A program made the position numbers and the translations under genes. The notes under the pieces are model-generated. The model had not been told where the DNA came from. It worked only from the letters and a program-made list of their open reading frames with translations, and did no database searches. Of a stretch of DNA of 64,000 bases, positions 34,680-45,337 are shown piece by piece. Origin of the DNA: Mucidula mucida (taxonomy: Eukaryota > Basidiomycota > Agaricomycetes > Agaricales > Physalacriaceae); the NCBI GenBank assembly GCA_015501055.1, contig JADNYV010000024.1:186001-250000 (forward strand), written 5' to 3'. Each line of letters begins with the position of its first letter. The stretch's first letter is position 1.

Positions 34680-36438
34680 GGCTCTGCATCTGCTGCGACC
34701 CAGCCAGAATCTCAGGTGTCACCTCTCCTACATGACAAATCAGTGTGGCGTACTTCTTCTTAACTTCTGCGGTATGTAATCTCACTACCTTCTTCTCTTC
34801 GGATCTTCTAGCATAACCTTCCATCAGATAGACATTTTCATGCTACAGACTATCTTAGTTCCTTGGACTGTAGAAACCTTGTGAAGCAGTCGTCCCCTCT
34901 TGTAACTCAACTGCGGTGACTCCTCGCGTACCAGTGTCTCTGTGACCCTTGCTTCTTTCTAGACATAGTCCAGTAGAACGGATCGTCGTACGTGCCATTC
35001 TGACCTGGTTCCATTCATCCCGCTCGCGACGATAGTGAGTTCGTATGAACGCCAAGGTAAGCCATTGACATGCCATCTTTCCATTTTCCACTAATCTCGG
35101 CGCTACAGCATTCCTCATAACTTCGCATGGTCGCTTGCTATCTGTCCGAGTCTAGCTGATCCTTCCGTCGATGATAATGACGTCCCAATTGCTATGAATG
35201 CCGCGAGTAACTATACTTACAATGGACGCGAGCTCGCGAGACCTCGACGTACCTTGAGCATGATCCTTGTTACCATCAATAATCAAGTTTACCCTTGGCT
35301 CTTTACACAGGCACTACATGCAGTCTCAACTTGACATGTTGAAAAGGCATGCCTGCTTTTGTCTAGACTAAAGCATGTCGCCACTCGCTCGCTCTCTATC
35401 GCACTCGCTTACGTCACGGGTTCTCATCTGATGGAAGATAATTGGTGCCAGTGGCGCCAAGCCTGCATGGTCGTGAGTTTCTAGTGCTGAACGTAGACTG
35501 CTGAACGGGATGTGCTGAATGTACCGATAGACATCCTTCACATTTGTTCCCACCGTCCGTTCGGTACACGAATTGTTCGTTCCGGCGGGGTCTTTCCATC
35601 GAATCAAATTTCCCCATATTCAAACCTGTCTGGGCAAGCCGGTAACTTGAACGCCCGCACTGGAGTCTGGCACCAGATAGAGTACGAAGGCCTAGGGATC
35701 ATCGTCTACAAGTCGTTTTCGGTATACGATGTTGACAAGTTTGATGCAAAAGAAGAAGGTGATATCTTCCCCAAATAGATCCTTCTGTGTGACGCTCGAG
35801 ACCAAGAGTTCAAAAGAACCCCCGAGGTCCCCGAACAGCTCCTCGTAATTATGGAGAATTATGGTCTGACTGCACGAGACTGTACACAAAATACATCCAA
35901 AGGAAGTCCGGCAGTCGACTGTCAATACCACGACCTTGTATGCTGGCTGGATCGATGCCAATCCCACCAAAAATTTCTCTCTGAATGAGTCAAAAACATG
36001 ACTGCTCAAGGCTTCGAACAACCTAGCAATCACTTGCGCACAAAATACGAGCAAACGAAAACCGGTGCGAAATGCAGTCAACTCGATGACTAAGCAGAAC
36101 GCATCGAGTAAATTGGTGCCACACTCAATGTCAACGTTCGGAGAATCTAAAGATGAGTGTTAGGTTAGGCTGCCGTGGGAGTCTATCTGCGTTATTCGCC
36201 ACCTCGTGCACTAAGGTATAGCATTCGAATTGAGCGGTAACCGTCTCTCCGCGAAAGCTAGGCAACGAAGGGCGGAATCTAGAGTATCCACGGACGCTAA
36301 TATTCAAGGGACGGACGGAAATCAGTCTGATCGGCAGACGATTTTTGCCGGATCTTTTTCTACTCGTGACACGATGGGAAGCAATCAATTAAAAGCGTCA
36401 ATGTGTGCCTCTGAAGCGTTGGATTCCCTTCTTCGCTC
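34680..36438. other. Region with gene-like scraps but no firm gene
   Basis: A plus-strand stretch at about 35580-35778 reads PSNQISPYSNLSGQAGNLNA and VWHQIEYEGLGIIVYKSFSV, and another near 35900-35998 reads TTTLYAGWIDANPTKNFSLN. These may be remnants of the gene started at 34357 or of a relative. No continuous model can be built. The right end is the promoter side of the DHA2 transporter at 36439. Confidence 0.35.
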
Positions 36439-38409
36439 ATGACGACGCCAGAGTCTAAGCCTCCCTCCACTATCGACTCAGTGCACTCCCCCAACCTGAA
36501 CGAGAAGACAGAGCTTCAGGATGATGCTCCTTCTGTTCCAGGGGACGAAGAGATGGAGTATCCCTCGAGTGGGAAGCTGGCGCTGATTTCTCTTGGTCTG
36601 GCGCTTGCGACGTTCGTGGTAAGTAATACCTCTGCTTTGAGGCTTCTTCTGTTGACATTACTCGTAGGTCGCGCTCGACAACACTATCATTGGTACTCTT
36701 ATAATGGTTCATCAACGTTGAATCACTCTAATATTTTTTTCCCATCAGCAACTGCTATCCCCACCATCACGACCGTGTTCGACTCTCTGAACGACGTCGG
36801 CTGGTATGGCTCGTCGTACCTACTCACAATGACCTCTCTACAACCCTCCTTCGGAAAGATATACGCCAACTTTGACATGAAGATCACGTACCTCACTGCG
36901 CTGCTCATCTTCGAGGTCGGGTCCGTCATATGTGCTGCGGCGACGTCGTCCCCCATGCTCATCGTGGGACGCGCCATCGCGGGTGTCGGCGCGTCTGCCA
37001 TCTTTTCTGGCGGGATGAATATTATCGGCTATTCGGTCCCCATAGAGAAGCGAGCAATGTACGTCGCGGCGCTATCCAGCATGTTTGGCCTCGCATCGGT
37101 CGTTGGACCTCTCCTCGGCGGAGCCTTCACCGATAAGGTTTCCTGGCGGTGGTACGCTTTCTATAGCTAATCGTTATCATTGCACGTTTCACACTCTAAT
37201 ACTTAGGTGCTTCTGGATCAATCTCCCCTTTGGCGCCATCGCCTTCTCGAGCGTTTTCTTCTTCTTCAAGTCACCGAAGCGAAAGACCTCTACGCTCACG
37301 TTCAAGGAAAAGATAGCCCAGATCGATCTGCTCGGGGCGCTCTTCCTCATCAGTGGCGTCACATGTCTCATCCTTGCCCTGCAATGGGGCGGTACCGTGT
37401 ACCCATGGAACTCTTCTCGCGTGTATGGCCTGTTCATCGGCTTTGGACTGATCATCGCTGTCTTCATCGTGATCCAATTCAAGAGGGGCGAGAACGCCAC
37501 AATCCCGCCCGCCATTTTCAAACAGCGAACCGTGCTCGTTAGTGCTCTATACACGGCGCTGTTCAGCATGGGTATGTTTGTGTACGTTGTCCCTTTCTAG
37601 CCAACTCGTCGAGGTTTGAATTAACATTACGCACGCAGTGCCATTTACTATCTCCCGTTCTACTTCCAAGCCATCAAGAACACTAGCGCCGTTGGATCCG
37701 GTATTCGCACCATCCCGTACCTGGTGTCCATCACCATCTCCTCTGTCATCGTGGGCGGCTTGATAACCGTGACAGGCCACTATGCGCCCTTCCTATGGAT
37801 AGGCTCCGCGATATTTACGGTGGGCTGTGCCATGATTTCGACGCTTGACGTCGATTCCAGCACGGGGATGTGGTTCGGGTACCAAGTCCTCGCGGGCGCA
37901 GGCGGCGGCGCGAGCGTGCAGATTCCGTTCTTGGCTGTTCAGGTCGCGTTGAAGCAGGCCGATATGCCCGTTGGCGGTAAGCCGCCTTGATAGCACACGT
38001 TTCCTCTGACCACCGTAACATTGTTTAGTGGCGATCGTCATGTTCTTCAACTCCCTGGGTGGCGCGATCGCTATCGCCATTGCGCAGAATATTTTCTCGA
38101 ATCAGCTTATTGAGAATGTCCCCAAGTATGCGCCGAATGTGAACCCGGGGGTGGTTATCGCTGCGGGTGCGACGCACTTGCGCGAGATTGTGCCAGCGGA
38201 TTCGTTGGCAGGCGTATTGGAGGCGTACGCCAAGGCGCTCCGGACGACTTTTATACCACCCATCGCGTTTGCGGGATTGGCTTTCATTATTGGATTGGGG
38301 GTATGTCTTTCCGTTTGTTTCTGCGCCACACACCTCTCGACTCATATACGTTGTTTAGATTGAAAGAATTAATGTAAAAGGACGAAAACTTGCAGCGGTG
38401 GCTGCTTAG
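36439..38409 (+). CDS. MFS multidrug transporter, DHA2 (14-helix drug/H+ antiporter)
   Basis: From MTTPESKPPSTIDSVHSPNL an acidic N-terminus leads to span 1 with ALATFVVALDNTIIATAIPT, the motif C-like LDxTIVNVALP segment of DHA2. Motif A-like sequence follows in LQPSFGKIYANFDMK, then IVGRAIAGVGASAIFSGGMN (motif B) and GLASVVGPLLGGAFTDKVSW (motif C, G-x-x-x-G-P-x-x-G-G). SWRWCFWINLPFGA is also diagnostic. The C-terminus ends INVKGRKLAAVAA with TAG at 38407-38409. Introns at about 36620-36666, 36692-36748, 37153-37205, 37582-37638, 37975-38029 and 38301-38358 splice in frame, and the gene is intact. It likely exports toxic compounds at the plasma or vacuolar membrane. Confidence 0.88.
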
Positions 38410-38846
38410 ATTTACTACTCATCGCCCACCTTTCCCTATTGGTACTCAACTTAACGTATTTGGCTTAGTGCTTTGGTATTTAACTGCATTGTAATCTCTT
38501 TTCGACTCGGTGCCGTGGGGGATTTGTGAACTGATGCTCGGATCCGTGAACGTTTATCCAAGTCTCTTATCTGGCGGTCTTCAATGTCGACTTGCGCGCG
38601 GGAGAAGGGCTAACGCATATCGAAGCTAGCAGCCCCCTCATGGCCTTCATCGACCCACTTATAGGCGGGTCTTGTAATGGTATACTCATGATTGCGACAG
38701 CAATCATTGACCACCTTCCATGAGTAACTTTTGGCCGAACGAGTTACAACTACATATCCATACAATACACTCGTAGTCGTACAATTGCGCCAGGATAAAT
38801 AAGATAATTTGTTCAGCAGTATGTGCATTCCCAACCAGCGGGAATT
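38410..38846. other. Convergent spacer
   Basis: Spacer between the DHA2 gene and the minus-strand coiled-coil gene. It should carry both 3' ends. No gene is seen. Confidence 0.5.
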
Positions 38847-40776
38847 TCATCCCAAAACCATCCGACTCAATCTCTTCATCGGCGACATCGTCTTCTTCCT
38901 AATCCTCAACGGAGACGTCTCCTTCATCGCATCTTTACCCTGCGGACCAGGACTTGTCTTCTTCATGGACGATACGGTAGGCTTTCGTAAAGATGATGGC
39001 GATGATGGCAGCTGCAAACGCGACGGAGAGCTTGGGTATTTGGGAGCAGAAGCTACACGCGAAGTCTTAGTCGGTGGTGTAGGCGGCCGGGTGACTTTTT
39101 GGGACGACTGTGGAAGCTTGGATGGCGAACGTACGGGCCTCGCTTTAGTTGGCGATTCCAGGTTGAAGGAATTGTGTCGCGGTGCGTTCAGAACACGGAC
39201 AGGCAGAAGCGACTTTTTCGTGGGCGAAGGCGATTTGGCGGCATCTAGCGTGACGCTGTCGTTTACCAGGGTGGCGTCTGGCATGTCATCATCGGCCTCC
39301 GCGTCCGACTCTACACCCTCTCCTTCCCCGAGAGCAAGTAATGATCCCAATTCGACATGCTTAGACGAACCATCGGAACTAGAGACAGCTGAAGACGCCG
39401 AAGGATCAAAGAAACCCAAGTCTGAGGAACCAGAGAAATCATGCGGGAACTCTGGAAGGGTATACGTTGGCTCGATCTAAGGTCAAAAGTCAGAGGGTAT
39501 TCCAGAATGAAGAAAGTCAATAGTACGTAGGGTTTCTCTGGTATAGCCGGTAGGTTAAGATCTCGAGGGGCGAGAGCATGTTTGTACGTCGTCGATATAG
39601 AGAAGCGTTCCCTAGAATGACTGGCCTTGAGCTCTTGCTTGAAAGTCTGGCTGGCCAAAGCCGGTAGAGAGGCATCGCGAAGATAAGGAAGGACAGTGGA
39701 ACTATCAGAGGAGCTGACGATGACGCCTGGTTCTGGGCGGGGAACAGTCGCACTGCCGTTTAACAGTCTCGTCGAATCCATGGACGCGGAAAGAACAATA
39801 GACTTCGGGCGGGGCATCTCCGACGATTGCATAGCGGACTGAGATACGATCTGGCTGCGAATAGGTACGGAACCATTTCTGAGCTGGACAAGAAGATCAT
39901 CGACAGCGTGTTGTCGCTTCTCCGAAAGAACTGCCTGCACAGCCGAAAGATTTGAGGACGAAGGGGTGACCAGGTCTGCATTGGCGGGATCCTCCTTGGC
40001 GACGTTTTTCCAAAACTTCTTCACTCCTTGCAACTCTCTGTTCTCCTTGCGGGACTGCAGCGTCATGTTGATAGCGGAAAGGTACTGTTCGTTTGTCCGG
40101 GGACCGATAACAGCAGGAATGATGGTCGCCCAGGGAGTACCGGGTTTTGCTGCAGCGTCTCGAATAGCATCTACCAGCGCCTCGTCGTGTGTGTCTCCAG
40201 CTATAATCGCCTTGTGAACTCGCGGAAATACGGGTTCTTCCGTTTGCAGTCCCAGGCTGATGACAGTCCTGACGAATCTATCCATCTCGATACATCTCCT
40301 CGCCTGCGTCTTGAGTATCTCCAGCGCCTCTTGGGTGATTAAGCGTACGTCAGAAGAGAGTGGGCGTTCTGCGTTTTCTAGAAAACTCAGTTGTTCTTGT
40401 AGGAGCTCCGTATCAAACTTGAGCGCGTTGTTGGCATCCGTCAATTGAGAATTTTCCGTCTTGAGTTGACAGAGTTCGTGTTCGAGTTGTAGTATGCGTT
40501 GACTGACAGAGGCAAGGTTGTACGGCCGCATGTGTCCTTCTGTGGATAGAGGAATGTAGGCGATCCTGGCGGTGTATACAAGGCATGTGGCGGTGGTATC
40601 ATGATCTGCGTAATGTTTGGCGCAAAAGTAGACGGGCGAGCCTGCTCGCCAATGTTGCTGAGGGAATATGAACGAGTGAGGGCGTCCAAGGGCTCAACAC
40701 CAATGCCTACTAGCGGTTCCGACTTGGTACGCCGGTGGATAAGATGTGACAGTCGCCGAAAGAGTGGAAACCGCAT
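38847..40776 (-). CDS. Coiled-coil, Ser/Pro-rich protein of unknown function
   Basis: The start MRFPLFRRLSHLIHRRTKSE is followed by PPPHALYTPPGSPTFLYP. Then comes MRPYNLASVSQRILQLEHEL, KTENSQLTDANNALKFDTEL and LLQEQLSFLENAERP, a clear coiled coil. A helical middle domain (TQEALEILKTQARRCIEMDR, FPRVHKAIIAGDTHDEALVD) precedes a low-complexity tail with KSPSPTKKSLLP, PRHNSFNLESPTKARPVRSP and a basic end, RKKTMSPMKRLSRMVLG. The SPTK/SPxK sites suit CDK phosphorylation. One intron (donor after EKPY, acceptor before IEPTY) is sure. One base appears lost near 40535 between the first and second segments. The general type recurs in Agaricomycetes, but I know no function. Confidence 0.7.
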
Positions 40777-40938
40777 AGAAACGACAGGCCAGAAGATGAA
40801 CGGACAGAAGAGAGAGCAGGTCTAGTTTGTTCACCGCGGCACTGATTGGTCCGATCTGATCGATGATCGGTAGGGCTGTGCAATAAACCGAGGTTTTGGT
40901 TTACCAGTAAAAAATCAAGAGGGAGCCTGGAGGTTAAT
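40777..40938. promoter_or_regulatory. Promoter-side flank of the coiled-coil gene
   Basis: This short spacer reads into a T/A-rich segment (ttttggtttaccagtaaaaaatc) that is partly repeated, in the same orientation, near 41182-41210. No TATA box can be named with confidence. Confidence 0.3.
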
Positions 40939-41179
40939 TTACCTGCACATGACTGAGTCATGTGACCCCACCCTCACCCTGTTCAGTGTTTGTGCTCGTC
41001 CCATGCAAGCATTTGGTGTCTAACTTCACATATAAATCAAAGCATTTTGTCAGCCAGCTGTCATTATCTAATAGAATCTAGTGCAGAGACACTGTGTAGA
41101 GGAGGCCTTGACTGTACAAGACATCGCGGAGGAACGAAATGTGGCGCAGATCACATGATTTTGTCATGTGCTAGGTAAA
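40939..41179. mobile_element. MITE-like element with palindromic inverted ends
   Basis: The left end reads tttacctgcacatgactgag followed by tcatgtga. The right end, read on the other strand, is tttacctagcacatgacaaa followed by atcatgtga. These are about 28-bp inverted repeats enclosing about 240 bp without a gene. Each end is itself a hairpin (cacatgac/gtcatgtg). The left hairpin loop contains TGAGTCA, the GCN4/AP-1 core. No clear target-site duplication is seen, so a two-hairpin regulatory or structural element remains possible. Confidence 0.4.
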
Positions 41180-41317
41180 AAACGGTTTAATACCGATAAA
41201 AAACCAGGGCCTCCGGGAGATGGTTGGTAAAATACCGTATTTCTACCACCCCTGGAGGTTTTGTCCACGACCTTACTGATCGGAAACTAAAAGATTGACA
41301 ACGACACCTTTACCACA

Positions 41318-41420
41318 TGCCCCCTGCAAGGCTCGAACTTGCGACCTCCAGATTACCCGTTCCGCGACGGTCATACATGAAGTATGAGACTGGCGCTCTA
41401 GCCAACTGAGCCAAGGAGGC
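41318..41420 (-). tRNA. Elongator tRNA-Met(CAU) with intron
   Basis: The minus strand starts gcctccttggctcagttggc and ends with a seven-base acceptor partner (agggggc) plus discriminator A at 41318. The D-arm, anticodon loop ctcata (CAU), variable loop aggtcg and T-arm with gttcgagcc are all standard. An intron of about 29 nt begins after A37 (cttcatgtatg...ggta) and exon 2 resumes atctgg. The U31-U39 mispair is the same as in yeast elongator tRNA-Met. The A and B boxes are good, so I expect it to work. Confidence 0.88.
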
Positions 41421-41621
41421 GATGTTAGGAGCTCAGGGTGATAAATGTGAGAATTGCCAGTATTGATGGAAACAGGCGCAACGTACACGAAATGGTACAC
41501 CATTTTCTTTGGTTAGAGCATGAATCCATTTTATTGAAGGTCCTCTGGAGAATTGATCCAAGGTGTTTGAAGGGTCGATGCGATATGTTTGGTAAGTGAT
41601 CGAAGTCTGCTCTTGACCACC

Positions 41622-42732
41622 ATGGCTGGAATTGGACCTGAACTACCTCCTCACCTTCGCTTCCAAAATAGTCAAGACGACAACGACGATGAGGATGGCC
41701 CAGTACCAGGACCCTCGGTTGCGGGGCCCCAAATTCCCGTCAATTTACTAGTTGCTCGGCAGTCGGTTCAGAACGAAAATGATGAGGAGGATGAAGATGA
41801 CTATGTTCCCTCTCTACCGCCGGATCTCCTCGCATCACGAAAGGCTGGACCGAGTGCTCCTACACGTGTACCCGCAAAACAAGTGAAAGGACCTACCTTA
41901 CCCTCCGCCTACTATCCCGATGGTGATTCTGACGACGACGTTGGACCGCGGCCACTGCCTCCCACGGCGCAAGGGAATAACAATAAAATAGATGGCGTTC
42001 AACAGTTTTTGGAAAAGGAGGAAAGACGCCGGCAACAGATAGAGGTACGTTGAATGGGTTTGCCATGTTTTGTTGACTGACTGTAATGTAGGAAGCATCT
42101 AAACCTAAAGCTCTACAACGCGACGAGTGGATGCTCAGGCCCCCAACGTCTTCGGAGTTACTCGCTAGTGAGTCGGTGCGCGATGCGCACTTTGATCATC
42201 ATTAATGTATCATAGACCTGGATCCCACCAAAATGAATCGACCTCGTCAGTTTGCACGATCCGCAGCACCAGCCCCAAAGAACACTGACAGCAATCTGTG
42301 GACTGAGACGCCTGCCGAACGTCGACAGCGCCTCGCGGACGAAGTCTCGGGAAAGCGCAAGCGCGTCGTAAATGCTGAAGAAGCTATCAGCCCCGAAGAA
42401 GCCTTAGAAGCGCGCAAAAAGCGAAAAAGGGACGAGAATATCCGGAAAGGTGTCGACGAACATACAGTGCGTGTCTCGACATTTCAATGTCAAATTTCTC
42501 ATCGTTTCTCCAGCGCAAAGTTCGCGGGTCCGCACTTGTCGAGGAACATACCAGGGGCTTGGCCGGCAAAAAGGATGAGGACGATGATCCTTCAAAAGCT
42601 GTCTGGGATCACTCGAGAGACATGTCGTTGGGTGGACGCCTCATGGACGATGGTAAACGGAACAAGATGGTCCGTGAGGCTAAAGGTCTTGGAGACCGCT
42701 TTGGTACGGGTACGAGTGGTGGATTCTTGTAA
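41622..42732 (+). CDS. GPALPP-motif / DUF3752 protein (GPALPP1-like)
   Basis: The start MAGIGPELPPHLRFQNSQDD carries the first GP-x-LPP motif. Others are PVPGPSVAGPQIP, YVPSLPPDLLASRK and VKGPTLPSAYYPDGDSDDD. After introns it continues PKALQRDEWMLRPPTSSELL, then NLWTETPAERRQRLADEVSG, AVWDHSRDMSLGGRLMDDGK and LGDRFGTGTSGGFL. The DEWM...P and FDRx-RDM...R...GLGDRFGSG segments define DUF3752. Homologues are nuclear and linked loosely to RNA processing, but the biochemical role is unknown. Three introns splice in frame. A different upstream start (ATG at 41585 with a gtaagt donor) is possible. Confidence 0.82.
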
Positions 42733-42860
42733 AGTTCGGACATCTGCTATCGTTGAAACCTGTTTCATTCAAGTGTTATCGTCTTGCTCCGCATGGCGAT
42801 TCCGCGATATCGCATGCTTATATATGTACGGTTGGGCATCCCCGACGAACAATTCCGCCC

Positions 42861-43460
42861 ATGTCCGACTGGAAACCTGATCCCCTCTTCAAAATCGAGA
42901 CCCCTCGAGTTATCATCTCACATCTACTCCCTGACGACAACTCACATTGCGAATTCATCGTCGCCTTATACAATTCGCCGCTGTTCATTGCCGACTCTGG
43001 AAAGACCGGCGTCGACACCCCCGCGACAGCACAGCGATTCATCAATGGTCGCGTCAAAGGCCTACATTCCAAGTACGGCTATGGGATCTATCTCGTTTCA
43101 CTGAAGGAGGATTCACGGCCCATTGGAATCGTCAGTTTGGTTAAAGGCGACGCCATCGAGTCATTCCCAGCCCCTGACGTTGGATTTGCCTTTCTGCCTG
43201 AAGCCACTGGCAAGGGATATGCGACAGAGGCAGCTCGCGCCTTGCTTGATTATGCAGGGAATGAGCTGGGAGTGAAGGAAGTGTTTGCGTTTTGCAAGCC
43301 GCATAACGCGAAAAGCAGAGGCGTTATGGAGAGATTGGGAATGGAGTATCGAGGTGTTAAGAAGCTCAAGATGTTTGGATCAGAGGAAAGTGCGGTCTAT
43401 GTACTGGCCGGGATGAAAGAGCTCGCGGACTATGGTATCGGAGAGAACAATGCTGAATAG
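42861..43460 (+). CDS. GNAT (RimJ-type) N-acetyltransferase, copy 1 of 3, intact
   Basis: MSDWKPDPLFKIETPRVIIS opens the RimJ/RimL-like fold (ETPRLIIxxL). SRPIGIVSLVKGD is beta-4. VGFAFLPEATGKGYATEAAR holds the acetyl-CoA loop (Q/R-x-x-G-x-G/A as TGKGYAT). Then AFCKPHNAKSRGVMERLGME is the usual NxxS...MEKLGM end of the fold. It should move an acetyl group from acetyl-CoA to an amine on a small molecule or protein N-terminus. It is intronless with a clean frame. It heads a tandem triplet sharing the first 20 residues nearly unchanged. Confidence 0.85.
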   Translation: MSDWKPDPLFKIETPRVIISHLLPDDNSHCEFIVALYNSPLFIADSGKTGVDTPATAQRFINGRVKGLHSKYGYGIYLVSLKEDSRPIGIVSLVKGDAIESFPAPDVGFAFLPEATGKGYATEAARALLDYAGNELGVKEVFAFCKPHNAKSRGVMERLGMEYRGVKKLKMFGSEESAVYVLAGMKELADYGIGENNAE

Positions 43461-43544
43461 CACGGCGTGGATGCAATCCGCAGTACAATAAGCATATGGA
43501 CGCAGTCCTTGACAGTAATCAAGGGGTAGAGTAGACTTTGTATG

Positions 43545-43552
43545 TATATAAG
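43545..43552 (+). promoter_or_regulatory. TATA box of GNAT copy 2
   Basis: tatataag lies 37 bp before the ATG at 43589. The same word and flanks (agacttt...tatataagtag) recur at 44362 before copy 3, so the promoter was copied with the gene. Confidence 0.6.
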
Positions 43553-43588
43553 TAGACTCGGTATGTTGAAACAACTAATAGTCTTATC

Positions 43589-44223
43589 ATGACTGACTCG
43601 GACTGGAAACCAGATCCCAACTTCCGCATCGAAACCCCGCGCCTCATCATCTCCCATCTCCTCCCCGATTCGCTCGAGCATTGCCAGTTCCTTGTAGACC
43701 TATACACATCCCCAGAATTCATAGCTGCAGCGGGGAAGGACCTCGGGGTGGACACGCCCGAGAAAGCACGAGCGATCATAAACGGGCGCGTAAAGGCGAT
43801 CCATTCCGCCGATGGACATGGGCAGTTCCTCGTCTCCGAGACGACTGAGACTACTCCTCGACCCGTGGGGATGGTGGGCCTCGTACGAAGTCGCCCCGAT
43901 CACGACCCCAGCACTTGGCTCCCATTTCCCGATATCGGATATGCGATGCATGCAAAGTACGCTGGGAAAGGATACGCCACAGAGGCGGCACGCGCCCTGA
44001 TGGATATGCACTCGCCGATGGGGGGTAGAGGAATACTAGGGATTACAGCCCGTGGAACGCCGCGAGTCGACGTGTGATGGAGAAGCTTGGTATGGAGTAT
44101 AGAGGCACTTACAACTTGAAGAATACCCCTTATGCGCCTGCCGTCATTTGGGCTCAGCCAGGGTTGAAGGATCTGAAAGAGTATGGGTTCGACAAGTTCA
44201 TAGAGGAAGAAGCGAAATCTTGA
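43589..44223 (+). pseudogene. GNAT N-acetyltransferase, copy 2 of 3, frame broken near its end
   Basis: Reads MTDSDWKPDPNFRIETPRLI, EHCQFLVDLYTSPEFIAAAG, PRPVGMVGLVRSRPDHDPS and YAGKGYATEAARALMD in one frame to about 44000. Compared base by base with copy 3, it has lost a T at gattat (44003), about two bases near 44017, a G at gaggga (44031) and a C at gccccg (44050). Frame returns after that, giving RRVMEKLGMEYRGTYNLKN and ending EEEAKS with TGA at 44221. Either a very recent pseudogene or homopolymer errors in the assembly. If corrected it would be a full-length enzyme like copy 1. Confidence 0.75.
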
Positions 44224-44361
44224 TAATAAGTAATCGCGAAGATGGTTTTTTATTAGTGTATATACCAGTCCGATCCAAATACACAGTGAGTAGTTGGAAA
44301 GAAGCAACAAGGCGGGGATGCAGTCTAAGAAGCATATGGACCACGGGTAGCGCAGACTTTG

Positions 44362-44369
44362 TATATAAG
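44362..44369 (+). promoter_or_regulatory. TATA box of GNAT copy 3
   Basis: tatataag about 45 bp before the ATG at 44414, in a context nearly identical to that at 43545. Confidence 0.6.
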
Positions 44370-44413
44370 TAGGCTCAGCATGTTGAAAACCAATTCAAAC
44401 CGCCTCTATCATC

Positions 44414-45035
44414 ATGACTGACTCGGACTGGAAACCAGACCCCAACTTCCGCATCAAAACCCCGCGCCTCATCATCTCCCATCTCCTCCCCGACTCCCTC
44501 GAACACTGCGAGTTCCTCATAGACCTATACGGAACCCCAGAATTCAAAACGGACCTCGGGGTGGACACGCCCGAGAAAGCACGGGCGTGTAAAGGCGATC
44601 CATTCCGTCGATGGATATGGGAAGTTCCTCGTCTCGGAGAAGAAGACTGACTCGGAGACCACCCCTCGACCCGTGGGGACGGTGGGCCTCGTACGCAGTC
44701 GCCCCGAGCATGACCCCAGTAATTGGCTCCCATTTCCCGATATCGGATACGCGATGCATGCAACGTACGCCGGGAAAGGGTACGCCACAGAGGCGGCGCG
44801 TGCGCTGATGGATTATGCACTCGCCAACTGGGGGGTAGAGGGAATACTAGCGATTGCAGCCCCGTGGAACGCCGCGAGTCGACGTGTGATGGAGAAACTT
44901 GGAATGGAGTATAGAGGCACTTTTAATTTGAAGAATTATGCACCGGCCGTCGTTTATGCCCTTCCAGGCATGAAGGATTTGAAAGAATATGAATTCGACA
45001 GATTCATAGTGGTCGACGAAGAAGCGGAATCTTGA
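44414..45035 (+). pseudogene. GNAT N-acetyltransferase, copy 3 of 3, with small deletions
   Basis: Begins MTDSDWKPDPNFRIKTPRLI. Against copy 2 it lacks 12 bases around EFIAAAGKD (in frame), and 14 bases between the gcg words at about 44588 (atcataaacgggcg in copy 2), which shifts the frame after KARA. The remainder reads cleanly: HSVDGYGKFLVSE, then FPDIGYAMHATYAGKGYATE, WGVEGILAIAAPWNAASRRV and FDRFIVVDEEAES. The 14-base loss lies between short direct repeats, so slippage is likely. The protein would be truncated to about 78 residues. Confidence 0.75.
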
Positions 45036-45337
45036 TGTATGGTCGCAGTGATGGTTTTGTGTAGCTCCATTTATCATTAGAGAATGACAGTGCGACATGC
45101 ATAGTGTGTAAAAAGCAAAGCTACAGCAACGACAACACCTCTAACAGGTGGGCAGTAAGTAATACTAAGTAACAGTCCAATCCAAATACACAGTGAATAG
45201 GAACCAATGCAAGGTCCGAAATGTAAAAAAAAAGTCCCTCATCAAGGTCATGGTATGAATACGTCGTAAAAGCAACTTGAAAACCTCAGAAAGCAAGAGG
45301 ATAAATAGGGCAATAAGTCCAATCATCAAAGCATGAT

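Noticed and set aside
35692..36081. A 129-residue minus-strand frame rich in Phe/Leu/Val
   Set aside because: No start context, splice signals or domain, and the opposite strand carries gene-like scraps.
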